The notes under the pieces were generated by a model that did no database searches, had not been told where the DNA came from, and was given only the letters and a program-made list of their open reading frames with translations. From Desulfobacteraceae bacterium (GTDB lineage Bacteria; Desulfobacterota; Desulfobacteria; Desulfobacterales; Desulfosalsimonadaceae), in contig DAIEHU010000118.1 in NCBI GenBank assembly GCA_027353395.1, forward strand, positions 1 to 7,740: 7,740 nt of DNA, read 5' to 3'. Positions 1 through 6,639 of the stretch are shown here, piece by piece. A program made the position numbers and the translations under genes. The first letter of the stretch is position 1, and each line of letters starts with the position of its first letter.

Positions 1-282
1 TGCGATGCTGAACGTGCCAAGGTGGGAACCGATGATGAGTGGCTGGGAATCCGTGTCGCTGATCGCGCCGATGCCTTTGTCCCCATGCAGATAGGACAGC
101 TCCGCCTCCAGTTTGGTGCGGAAATAACTGTCTTCAATATTTTTGATTGTTTTTTTAAAGCCGGATTTATTTCCGACCGCGATGCCGCCCCGCCGGGTGC
201 CGAGATGGGAATGGTAATCGGTCCCGTAAAATACATCCGCGACACAATCCGCCTTGGCGACACACCCGAAAAAACCACCCAT
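1..282 (-). CDS. PurF-like amidophosphoribosyltransferase homologue, N-terminal part (runs off left edge)
   Basis: The 94 visible codons read leftwards from an ATG at 282, preceded by a good ribosome binding site (GGAGG, about 8 nt upstream of the ATG). The protein begins MGGFFGCVAKADC and continues with FYGTDYHSHLGTRRGG, then a GIGAISD segment and an SHLGTF segment. This matches the N-terminal class II glutamine-amidotransferase-like domain of a divergent group annotated as amidophosphoribosyltransferase. True PurF makes phosphoribosylamine from PRPP and glutamine in the first step of purine synthesis. In classical PurF the mature chain begins C-G-x-F-G with the catalytic cysteine. Here the aligned residue is glycine (G-G-F-F-G), so glutaminase chemistry by the usual mechanism is not expected. 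The phosphoribosyltransferase half lies outside the window. It is divergent from the operon to its right and probably separately regulated. The family assignment is fairly sure; the actual reaction is not. Confidence 0.78.
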   Translation of the reverse strand, partial: MGGFFGCVAKADCVADVFYGTDYHSHLGTRRGGIAVGNKSGFKKTIKNIEDSYFRTKLEAELSYLHGDKGIGAISDTDSQPLIIGSHLGTFSIA

Positions 283-314
283 GTTGATTCATCCTCCATT
301 AAATAAACGCCATA

Positions 315-335
315 TAATTAAGACACACTTAATTA
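315..335. promoter_or_regulatory. AT-rich dyad, candidate operator of the purF-like gene
   Basis: A perfect inverted repeat, TAATTAAG-N5-CTTAATTA, lies 33 bp upstream of the purF-like start codon (minus strand). The arms occupy 315-322 and 328-335. It lacks the GC-rich stem and T-run of a terminator, so a binding site for a dimeric regulator in the promoter region is the better reading. I cannot place convincing -35/-10 boxes for the leftward gene, and the regulator is unknown. Confidence 0.45.
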
Positions 336-405
336 CTCATAAATCAGAAAAATTTGCAAAAAAAGATTTATCGCCCCCAAAAAAACCTTTTGGTTGAAAA
401 ATCCA

Positions 406-434
406 TTGACAGAAAAGGCCCTGTTCAATAAAAC
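406..434 (+). promoter_or_regulatory. Predicted sigma70-type promoter of the tetR-sulP operon
   Basis: A perfect TTGACA -35 box is at 406-411. A 17-bp spacer follows, then a weaker -10 box TAAAAC (429-434, 4 of 6 consensus bases). Transcription would start near 441, giving a 5' leader of about 70 nt before the tetR ATG at 514. The -10 box overlaps the first of two palindromes, as expected for a repressed promoter. The -35 is strong evidence; the -10 is only fair. Confidence 0.6.
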
Positions 435-468
435 TGATTCATCAGTCGAACTGACTGATGAATCAGTT
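432..468. promoter_or_regulatory. Tandem palindromic operator, likely bound by the adjacent TetR-family protein
   Basis: Two 14-bp palindromes of the form ACTGAT-N2-ATCAGT lie at 433-446 and 454-467, their centres exactly 21 bp apart (two helical turns). Together they also form a 15+15 bp inverted repeat with a 7-bp spacer (432-446 and 454-468). The position on the predicted -10/transcription start and just upstream of a tetR-type gene fits autorepression, which is common in the TetR family. Two sites on the same helix face suggest two dimers binding side by side. The symmetry is seen directly; the identity of the binding protein is inferred. Confidence 0.72.
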
Positions 469-513
469 AGTTTAAATACCCGATAATCCATACAACCGGT
501 CAGGCCAGTTACG

Positions 514-1107
514 ATGTCCAGAAAAAAAGAAATACTGAAAACCGCGACTCTGCTTTTCGCCACAAACGGATTCAAAGAAACATCCATGGCGGAAGTCGCC
601 AAAGCGAGCAATGTCGCCAGCGCCACCATTTTTTATCACTTCAATACCAAAGACGACCTGTTTTTATCGGTTCTCAGCAATGTCAAAGACAGCATTCTTG
701 AGGAATTTTCCCATTATTTCGGAGAAAAAAAATTCGCAAGCGGCCTTGAAATGCTTGACGCCAGTGTCTCGTTTTACCTGTATCTGGCAGGCTCAAAGAC
801 GGAATGGTTTCTGCTGCTTCACCGGTATTACCCTTACAAACTGGCGGAAGAGAATGAAATCTGCCGACGGTATCTGGAAGATATTTACAACTGTTTTGTC
901 GATATTTTTGAAAAAGCGCTGTCAGAAGGGCAAAGCGACGGGTCCGTCAGGGAATTGTCCCCCCGTAAAACAGCCCTGGTGATTCTGTCAACGGTAGATG
1001 GTATTGTCCGGTTCAAAAACTGCAATTTATATGATGCAGGCGCGCTGTATAATGAACTGATCGCCTGCATCCGGCAAATGGCGGCAAATCAAAATCAGAA
1101 ACAATAG
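514..1107 (+). CDS. TetR/AcrR-family transcriptional regulator
   Basis: This is a 197-residue protein, a normal length for TetR regulators, which bind DNA as dimers and release it when a ligand binds the C-terminal domain. The N-terminal part (about residues 4-50) has the family pattern: a first helix KKEILKTATLLFATNGF, then the helix-turn-helix SMAEVAKASNVASATIFYHF, then K-x-D-L-F. The C-terminal domain (about 70-190) is helical and too variable to name a ligand. The start ATG is preceded only by a weak Shine-Dalgarno (AGG about 9 nt upstream), so expression is probably low, as suits a repressor. It is the first gene of the rightward operon; the stop is 12 bp before the preferred sulP start. 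The likely target is the tandem palindrome at 432-468, so it would control its own gene and those downstream. The family is certain, the ligand unknown. Confidence 0.92.
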   Translation: MSRKKEILKTATLLFATNGFKETSMAEVAKASNVASATIFYHFNTKDDLFLSVLSNVKDSILEEFSHYFGEKKFASGLEMLDASVSFYLYLAGSKTEWFLLLHRYYPYKLAEENEICRRYLEDIYNCFVDIFEKALSEGQSDGSVRELSPRKTALVILSTVDGIVRFKNCNLYDAGALYNELIACIRQMAANQNQKQ

Positions 1108-1113
1108 GCGGTG
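1106..1113 (+). promoter_or_regulatory. Ribosome binding site deciding the sulP start
   Basis: AGGCGGTG overlaps the tetR stop codon and ends 6 nt before ATG 1120, a normal spacing. The alternative GTG at 1111 lies inside this element and has no Shine-Dalgarno of its own, so the ATG at 1120 is preferred. Overlap with the tetR stop suggests translational coupling. Confidence 0.55.
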
Positions 1114-1119
1114 TTTCCA

Positions 1120-3246
1120 ATGATCAATATGATTTTTCCTTTCATGGCCTGGCTGAAGGACTACAGCCTTGACAAACTGAAAATTGACGCGCTGGCGGGC
1201 CTGACCGTGGCCCTGGTCCTGATTCCCCAGTCCATGGCTTATGCCCAGCTCGCTGGACTGCCATCCTATTACGGATTGTATGCCGCATTTCTGCCGCCGG
1301 TGATTGCATCCCTGTTCGGGTCCAGCCGGCAATTGGCCACCGGCCCGGTGGCGGTGGTGTCGCTGATGACCGCGGCCTCCCTCAGCCCGCTCGCCAGCGC
1401 TGGCAGCGAAGGCTATATTGTATATGCCATTTTGCTGGCATTGATGGTGGGTATCTTTCAGTTTTGCCTGGGCGTGCTCCGGCTCGGCGTGGTGGTGAAT
1501 TTTTTGTCCCATCCGGTGGTCAACGGGTTCACCAACGCGGCCGCCATCATCATCGCATCCTCTCAGCTTTCCAAGATGTTCGGGGTGGATGTGGATGAGG
1601 CGACACACCACTATGAAACCATTATCCGGGTTTGCGAGGCTGCATTTCATTACACCCACTGGCCGACGCTCGCCATGGGAGCGCTGGCTTTTGGCATCAT
1701 GTACGGCCTCAGGCGCATCAATCCCCGTATTCCCAATGTGCTGGCGGCCGTGGTGGTCACCACAACCATTTCCTTTTTTGGAGGGTTCGAACACAACGCG
1801 AAAGTGGCGGCCACCGCCATCGAAGTCCCGGAGGTCCAGACCTTGATGGCTGATTTTAACCGGGCCGTGGCGTCCATTAACAATGCCACGGAACAGCGCA
1901 CCCGTATCACCAAAGTGCTGGATGAGGCCAAAGCCGGCCATGACGGCATGGGCGTTCTGAATGCGGAACATGACAACAGCGTGATCAATTATCAGATCGA
2001 CACGTTTAAAAAAGATGCCGCAGCCACCCGTAACAAACTCCGGTCCATGCTTTTTTATGCAAAAGGGACCAAAGAGACCGGCATGTCGTTCCTGCTCAAG
2101 GATGATCCCCTGGTCAAAGATCAGAAGGATAAACGGGTGTGGCGGCTCAAGGTGGGCAACAAGACCCTGGACATGAAAAAAATCACCATGGTGGGCGGCG
2201 GCGCGGTGATCGGTGAAATCCCCCAGGGCCTGCCGGCTTTTTCCATTCCCAAAATTGATTTTAAAATCATGCTCCGTCTGTTTCCCTTTGCGGCGATCAT
2301 CTCTCTTCTGGGGTTTATGGAAGCTATTTCCATTGCCAAAGCCATGGCGGCCAAGACCGGCCAGAGGATCGACCCCAATCAGGAGCTTATCGGCCAGGGA
2401 TTGGCCAATATAATCGGGGCAGTGGGCAAAAGCTATCCGGTTTCCGGATCATTCTCACGGTCCGCAGTCAATCTTCAGGCAGGGGCCATGACGGGCCTGT
2501 CCAGCGCTTTTACCAGTCTGGCGGTTCTGATTGTGCTTCTTTTCCTGACCCCGCTGCTGTATCACCTGCCCCAATCGGTTCTGGCGGCGGTGATCATGAT
2601 GGCGGTCATCGGGCTGATCAACGTCAGCGGGTTTGTCCATGCCTGGAACGTTCAATGGTATGACGGCGCCATTTCCATTATCACATTTCTGTTCACGCTT
2701 GCCTTTGCCCCTCATCTGGACAAGGGCATCATGGTGGGGGTTGTGTTGTCGCTGGGGATGTTTTTATACAAAAGCATGCGTCCCACCGTCATCTCCTTGT
2801 CCCGGCATGAGGACGACGCGCTTCGGGATGCCATGACCCACGGCCTGGCCCAGTGCGAATACATTGACCTGGTACGTTTTGAAGGGCCTTTGTTTTTTGC
2901 CAACGCGAGTTACCTGGAAGACAAAATCAACGAACGCATGATGAACCGGAAAAGCCTGAAGCATATTGTGATCGTGGCCAACGCCATCAACGATATCGAC
3001 GCTTCCGGCGAGGAAGTGCTGTCTCTGTTGATTGAAAACGTGAGATCCGCAGGGGTCCAGCTATCATTTAGCGGCGTGAATGAATCGGTGATGAAAGTAT
3101 TTCAGCGGACCCATCTCATGGCCAAAATCCGTCCGGAAAATATCTATCCGACCATGGAAAAAGCCATTTGCGCGGTTCATGCGAACGCCCATCAAAACGG
3201 CCAGGAAGCCCATTGCCCGTTGACCACGGTTTGCCGGATTTCATAA
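1120..3246 (+). CDS. SulP/SLC26-family inorganic anion transporter with STAS domain and a large extra loop
   Basis: This is an inner-membrane carrier of about 708 residues; usual bacterial SulP proteins have about 550-600. Members carry sulfate, bicarbonate or dicarboxylates; the substrate here cannot be read. The signature is clear: LTVALVLIPQSMAYAQLAGL, then GLYAAFLPP and a G-S-S-R-Q-L-A-T-G-P segment near the N-terminus. Later come GEIPQGLPAFSIP, GFMEAISIAKAMA and SGSFSRSAVN. Hydrophobic segments run to about residue 550. A C-terminal STAS domain follows (about 560-685), with a D-A-S-G motif (Ser629) at the site used for regulatory phosphorylation in anti-sigma-antagonist relatives. Between the end of TM7 and GEIPQGLP sits an insertion of about 138 residues (about 225-362), expected on the periplasmic side. 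The last 24 residues contain several His and two Cys. The start at 1120 is chosen by its ribosome binding site; GTG 1111 is the alternative. Confidence 0.93.
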   Translation: MINMIFPFMAWLKDYSLDKLKIDALAGLTVALVLIPQSMAYAQLAGLPSYYGLYAAFLPPVIASLFGSSRQLATGPVAVVSLMTAASLSPLASAGSEGYIVYAILLALMVGIFQFCLGVLRLGVVVNFLSHPVVNGFTNAAAIIIASSQLSKMFGVDVDEATHHYETIIRVCEAAFHYTHWPTLAMGALAFGIMYGLRRINPRIPNVLAAVVVTTTISFFGGFEHNAKVAATAIEVPEVQTLMADFNRAVASINNATEQRTRITKVLDEAKAGHDGMGVLNAEHDNSVINYQIDTFKKDAAATRNKLRSMLFYAKGTKETGMSFLLKDDPLVKDQKDKRVWRLKVGNKTLDMKKITMVGGGAVIGEIPQGLPAFSIPKIDFKIMLRLFPFAAIISLLGFMEAISIAKAMAAKTGQRIDPNQELIGQGLANIIGAVGKSYPVSGSFSRSAVNLQAGAMTGLSSAFTSLAVLIVLLFLTPLLYHLPQSVLAAVIMMAVIGLINVSGFVHAWNVQWYDGAISIITFLFTLAFAPHLDKGIMVGVVLSLGMFLYKSMRPTVISLSRHEDDALRDAMTHGLAQCEYIDLVRFEGPLFFANASYLEDKINERMMNRKSLKHIVIVANAINDIDASGEEVLSLLIENVRSAGVQLSFSGVNESVMKVFQRTHLMAKIRPENIYPTMEKAICAVHANAHQNGQEAHCPLTTVCRIS

Positions 3247-3268
3247 CCCTTAAAAAAGGAATAGCGAT

Positions 3269-4504
3269 ATGTCGATTATCACCATCATGAGCGGCGCTTA
3301 CTGCAACAGCGAAACGGTTATTCAAAAGTGCGCGGCGCAAACCGGGTTCCGGCGGATTGACGATCCGATGATAGTTGCGGAAGCCGCCCGGATATCGGGT
3401 ATTTCCGACCGGAAAATACAGGGCGCGTTTTCCGCCAAAACATCCATTTTCAACCAGTTCACCCATGAAAAAGAGCGGTCCATCGCTTACCTGCGTCTGG
3501 TCCTGGCCGGAATGCTGGATGCTGACGACCTCATCATCGACGGCCTAACCGGCCTCCTGATTCCGGATACCATTAGCCATGTGCTGCGGGTCTGCATCAT
3601 TGCGGACATGAAATACCGCCTGCTGGCCGCTCAGCAGCAGGAGAAGGTTTCGGAAAAAGAAGCCGCAGCCCTGATTCGCCGGCAGGATGAAAATATCGCG
3701 GCGTGGACAGGCGCTGTGCGGGGCGCAACCGACCCATGGGAGCCGGCGCTCTATGATATCATGATCCCTACGGACAAAATATCCGATTCGGAAGCAGTGG
3801 CTTTGATCACCCAGCATGCCGCCTCCGAAGTGGTGAGGCGGACCGGCCGGTCCAGGCAGGCGGTATCCGATTTTCAACTGGCGGCTCGCGCGGGCGAAGC
3901 TTTGGCCAACGCCGGGCACAATGTCGCCACCAGCGCCAAAAACGCAACGGTGCGCATTACCATCAACAAGCATGTGATGCTGCTGTCCCGGCTGGAAGAA
4001 GAACTCAAGGAGATTGTGATGAAAATTTCCGGAGTGGCCGCCGTGGAGACCGGGGTGGGGGAGAATTTTCATCAGCCGGATATTTACCGGAAGTACGATT
4101 TTCAGATGCCGGCCAAAATCCTGCTGGTGGATGATGAGCGGGAATTCGTCCAGACCCTGTCCGAACGGCTCATCATGCGGGACATGGGTTCCGCCGTGGC
4201 ATACGATGGCGAATCGGCCTTGAGCATGGTGGACGAGGAAGAGCCGGAAGTCATGATTCTTGATTTGAAAATGCCGGGTATCGACGGCATTGAAGTGCTG
4301 CGCAAGGTCAAGCAGACCCGCCCGGATATTGAAGTCATCATCCTGACCGGCCACGGGTCGGAAGCAGACCGGCAAATCTGCATGGAACTCGGGGCGTTCG
4401 CCTATCTGCACAAACCCGTGGATATCGATGTCTTGAGTAAGACCCTGAAAGCGGCCAACGAAAAGGTGCAAAAGAAGGGGGACGGACTGAAGGCGGAAGG
4501 CTGA
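3269..4504 (+). CDS. Cytidylate-kinase-like / BON-like / receiver fusion protein
   Basis: This 411-residue cytoplasmic protein follows sulP by 22 bp, with ribosome binding site AAAAAAGGA 8 nt before the ATG. Residues 1 to about 195 resemble the cytidylate-kinase-like family (segments such as FNQFTHEKERSIAYLR, HVLRVCIIADMKYR and WEPALYDIMIPTDKI). The nucleotide-binding P-loop is degenerate: the segment at residues 9-17 reads GAYCNSETV and lacks the Lys expected in G-x-x-x-x-G-K. Residues about 205-275 look like a BON domain (two short helices, then a strand pattern ending SGVAAVETGV). Residues 280-400 are a complete CheY-type receiver: acidic pair Asp288/Asp289, phosphoacceptor Asp332 (LDLKMPG), Thr360 and Lys382. 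There is no DNA-binding output, so phosphorylation probably changes contacts of the N-terminal part. The receiver call is certain, the kinase-like call strong, the BON call moderate. Confidence 0.87.
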   Translation: MSIITIMSGAYCNSETVIQKCAAQTGFRRIDDPMIVAEAARISGISDRKIQGAFSAKTSIFNQFTHEKERSIAYLRLVLAGMLDADDLIIDGLTGLLIPDTISHVLRVCIIADMKYRLLAAQQQEKVSEKEAAALIRRQDENIAAWTGAVRGATDPWEPALYDIMIPTDKISDSEAVALITQHAASEVVRRTGRSRQAVSDFQLAARAGEALANAGHNVATSAKNATVRITINKHVMLLSRLEEELKEIVMKISGVAAVETGVGENFHQPDIYRKYDFQMPAKILLVDDEREFVQTLSERLIMRDMGSAVAYDGESALSMVDEEEPEVMILDLKMPGIDGIEVLRKVKQTRPDIEVIILTGHGSEADRQICMELGAFAYLHKPVDIDVLSKTLKAANEKVQKKGDGLKAEG

Positions 4505-4515
4505 AGGTAAAACCC

Positions 4516-6261
4516 ATGTCCATTTCATTCAAATTGTTTAAACCCAGTTTCTTGTGGGCCGCGAAGCCTTCCGATGACCCGCTGCAGAAGCACATCGTCA
4601 GTTATGGCCGGCTCTGGCGATCCGCCGTGATGTTGACCGCCCTGTCCGCCATCCTGCCGCTTTTCGCCATCACCTGGATTGATTACAACGTCAGCCGGAA
4701 GGCTGTTTTATCCGAAACCATGGAACGCACTTCCCGGACGGTTTCCAATACCAGGCGGACCATCTCCGGGTTTCTGGCGGAGCGGAAATCCGCTCTGGAT
4801 TTTATCGTTCATGACAATATGATTGAAGATTTAATGGACCCGCTGCGCTTGGCCGTCATTCTGGAAAATCTTCAAAAAGCATTTGGCGGCGTCACCGATA
4901 TCGGCGTGATCGATGCCACCGGACGGCAGGTTGCTTATATCGGCCCCTATTATCTGGAAGGCAAGGATTACAGCGGCCAGAAATGGTTCCGGAAAGTAAT
5001 TGAAAAAGGCATTTTCGTCTCTGATGTTTTTTTAGGGTTCCGCAACGAGCCCCATCTGGTGATCGCCGTGAAGTACGACCTGCCGGACGGTACTTTTTAT
5101 GTTCTGCGCACATCAGTTGATACAGACCAGTTGAATGATCTGTTGTCCAATCTGGAATTAAGCGCTCATGGCAATGCGTTTATCATCAACGGCCAGGGTA
5201 TCCTTCAAACCACCGCGGCGAACCGCGAAAAGAATTTTGAAAAAATCACCATCCCTGTCCCCCCATTTTCATCAAAAACAGAAGTATTTCAATATGATGA
5301 GCCCGGAAAAGAGACGTTGATCGTGGGATACGCCTATATTCCGGACACGCCGTTTATTTTGATGATCGCCAAAAACAAAAGCGACCTGATGAAGGTCTGG
5401 CACAAGACCCGGCTTCAGATTTTCCTTTTTCTGTCCGGGGGTATTCTCATTGTCATGGTGGGGGTGATCGGATTTGCGACGTATTTTGTGAATAATATCT
5501 ATCTTGCCGATCAGCGGCGGATCAAAACCCTGCATCAGGTGGAATACGCCAACAAGCTTGCGTCCATCGGGCGGCTGGCCGCGGGAGTGGCCCATGAAAT
5601 CAACAATCCGCTGGCCATCATAAACGAAAAATCCGGTCTGATAAAAGATATTTTTCTATTAAAACAGCAATATGCCCATGATGAAAAGCTTATCGGCCTG
5701 GTGGATTCCATCCACGATTCCGTGGCCCGGTGCGGGGCCATCACCCGGCAGCTCTTAAGTTTCGCACGGCATATGGATTCCAGCTTTCAGCCGGTGGATC
5801 TGGAAAAGGTTATTCAGGGCGTTATCGGTTTTTTGAGCAAGGAAGCGGAATACCGCAATATTGCGGTTTCGGTTCATGTGTCACCGGATATCCCCCAATT
5901 TGAGAGCGATCTGGGGAAACTCCAGCAGATTCTGCTGAACCTTGTGAACAACGCGTTTGCGGCTTTGGCCGAGGGCGGGCGCCTGGATATTTCCGCTCTA
6001 AAATATAATGATACCCATATCCGCATCATTGTGGCGGATAACGGGTGCGGCATTCCGGCAAAAGACCTGAAACAGATTTTTGAACCTTTTTTTTCAACCA
6101 AGACAAATGCCGGCGGGACCGGACTCGGGCTTTCCATCACCTATTCCCTGGTTCAGGAGCTTGGAGGCGCCATTGATGTGGCGAGTGAACCCGGGATTGG
6201 CACCACATTCACCATCACCCTGCCGCGGGCCATCGGGAAGAATCTCCAACCGAAACATTAA
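4516..6261 (+). CDS. Membrane sensor histidine kinase with periplasmic Cache-type domain
   Basis: This 581-residue inner-membrane kinase starts 11 bp after the preceding stop, with GAAGGT upstream of the ATG. TM1 is at about 35-57 and TM2 at about 301-325. Between them lies an extracytoplasmic dCache-like sensor; the segment YSGQKWFRKV followed by FVSDVFLGF is typical of these folds, which bind small organic or inorganic ligands. There is no evident HAMP or PAS domain; a short linker leads to the HisKA helix pair with phosphoacceptor His360 in VAHEINNPLAI. The ATPase domain has all its boxes: N box around Asn479 (NLVNNAF), D508-N-G-C-G-I-P, the EPFFSTK F box and GGTGLGL at 533-539. The layout is NtrB-like. 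It should autophosphorylate and pass phosphate to one or more of the three neighbouring receivers. The ligand is unknown; the adjacent SulP makes a transported anion a reasonable guess. Confidence 0.93.
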   Translation: MSISFKLFKPSFLWAAKPSDDPLQKHIVSYGRLWRSAVMLTALSAILPLFAITWIDYNVSRKAVLSETMERTSRTVSNTRRTISGFLAERKSALDFIVHDNMIEDLMDPLRLAVILENLQKAFGGVTDIGVIDATGRQVAYIGPYYLEGKDYSGQKWFRKVIEKGIFVSDVFLGFRNEPHLVIAVKYDLPDGTFYVLRTSVDTDQLNDLLSNLELSAHGNAFIINGQGILQTTAANREKNFEKITIPVPPFSSKTEVFQYDEPGKETLIVGYAYIPDTPFILMIAKNKSDLMKVWHKTRLQIFLFLSGGILIVMVGVIGFATYFVNNIYLADQRRIKTLHQVEYANKLASIGRLAAGVAHEINNPLAIINEKSGLIKDIFLLKQQYAHDEKLIGLVDSIHDSVARCGAITRQLLSFARHMDSSFQPVDLEKVIQGVIGFLSKEAEYRNIAVSVHVSPDIPQFESDLGKLQQILLNLVNNAFAALAEGGRLDISALKYNDTHIRIIVADNGCGIPAKDLKQIFEPFFSTKTNAGGTGLGLSITYSLVQELGGAIDVASEPGIGTTFTITLPRAIGKNLQPKH

Positions 6262-6273
6262 AAGGGAGCAACC

Positions 6274-6627
6274 ATGCGCATTCTGCTTGTAGATGATGAA
6301 AAAGAATTTGTATCCACTCTGGCGGAGCGGCTGTCTTTGCGGGACATTGAAGCCGACTGGGTGACCAGCGCCAGGGAAGCTGAACAAATTATCGACACCC
6401 GGCATTACGACCTGGTGGTGCTGGATGTGAAGATGCCCCATATGGGCGGGCGGCAGTTAAGGCAGATTCTCGAAAAAAAACAGCCGGGAATCAAAACCAT
6501 CTATGTGACCGGTCATGGGTCCGAGGAAGATTACAAGGCAGGCTCTGCCGAGGCGGCGTATTACCTGATGAAACCCATCAATATCAATGACCTGATCGAT
6601 AAAATAAAAACCGCACTGGCAACATAG
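6274..6627 (+). CDS. Stand-alone receiver-domain response regulator
   Basis: This 117-residue protein consists only of a CheY-like receiver, starting 12 bp after the kinase gene with AAGGGAG as ribosome binding site. The active site is intact: Asp7/Asp8 (LLVDDEKEF), phosphoacceptor Asp51 (LDVKMPHMGG), Thr79 (VTGHGS) and Lys100 (MKP). It has no output domain, so it acts by binding a partner or as an intermediate in a phosphorelay (DivK/Spo0F-type role). It shares the E-F-V-x-T-L-x-E-R-L-x-x-R-D pattern and the TGHGSE loop with the receiver of the kinase-like fusion encoded at 3269-4504, which suggests common origin or a shared phosphodonor. The likely donor is the kinase immediately upstream. 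The family is certain. Confidence 0.93.
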   Translation: MRILLVDDEKEFVSTLAERLSLRDIEADWVTSAREAEQIIDTRHYDLVVLDVKMPHMGGRQLRQILEKKQPGIKTIYVTGHGSEEDYKAGSAEAAYYLMKPININDLIDKIKTALAT

Positions 6628-6639
6628 GGAGCGCATGGC

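Noticed and set aside
22..306. Open frame of 94 codons on the plus strand at the left edge
   Set aside because: The opposite strand encodes recognisable PurF-like sequence with a good ribosome binding site, so this frame is a shadow.
333..629. Minus-strand open frame across the intergenic region
   Set aside because: It covers the promoter and operator elements and the start of tetR, and its product has no family resemblance.
1027..1971. Long open frame of 314 codons on the minus strand
   Set aside because: It lies opposite the clearly coding SulP and TetR genes; its product is His/Gly/Gln-rich low-complexity shadow sequence with no recognisable domain.
3244..3268. CCTTAAAAAAGG symmetric stretch after the SulP stop, as a terminator
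   Set aside because: The stem would be only about 4 bp of weak pairs with no T-run; it mainly provides the ribosome binding site of the next gene.
4106..4504. Possible independent start (ATG 4106) making a free receiver from the fusion gene
   Set aside because: No Shine-Dalgarno precedes it and the frame is continuous with the upstream domains, so a single fusion protein is the simpler reading.
3545..4528. Long open frame of 327 codons on the minus strand
   Set aside because: It is antisense to the kinase-like/receiver fusion, whose motifs are unambiguous; the product looks like a compositional shadow.
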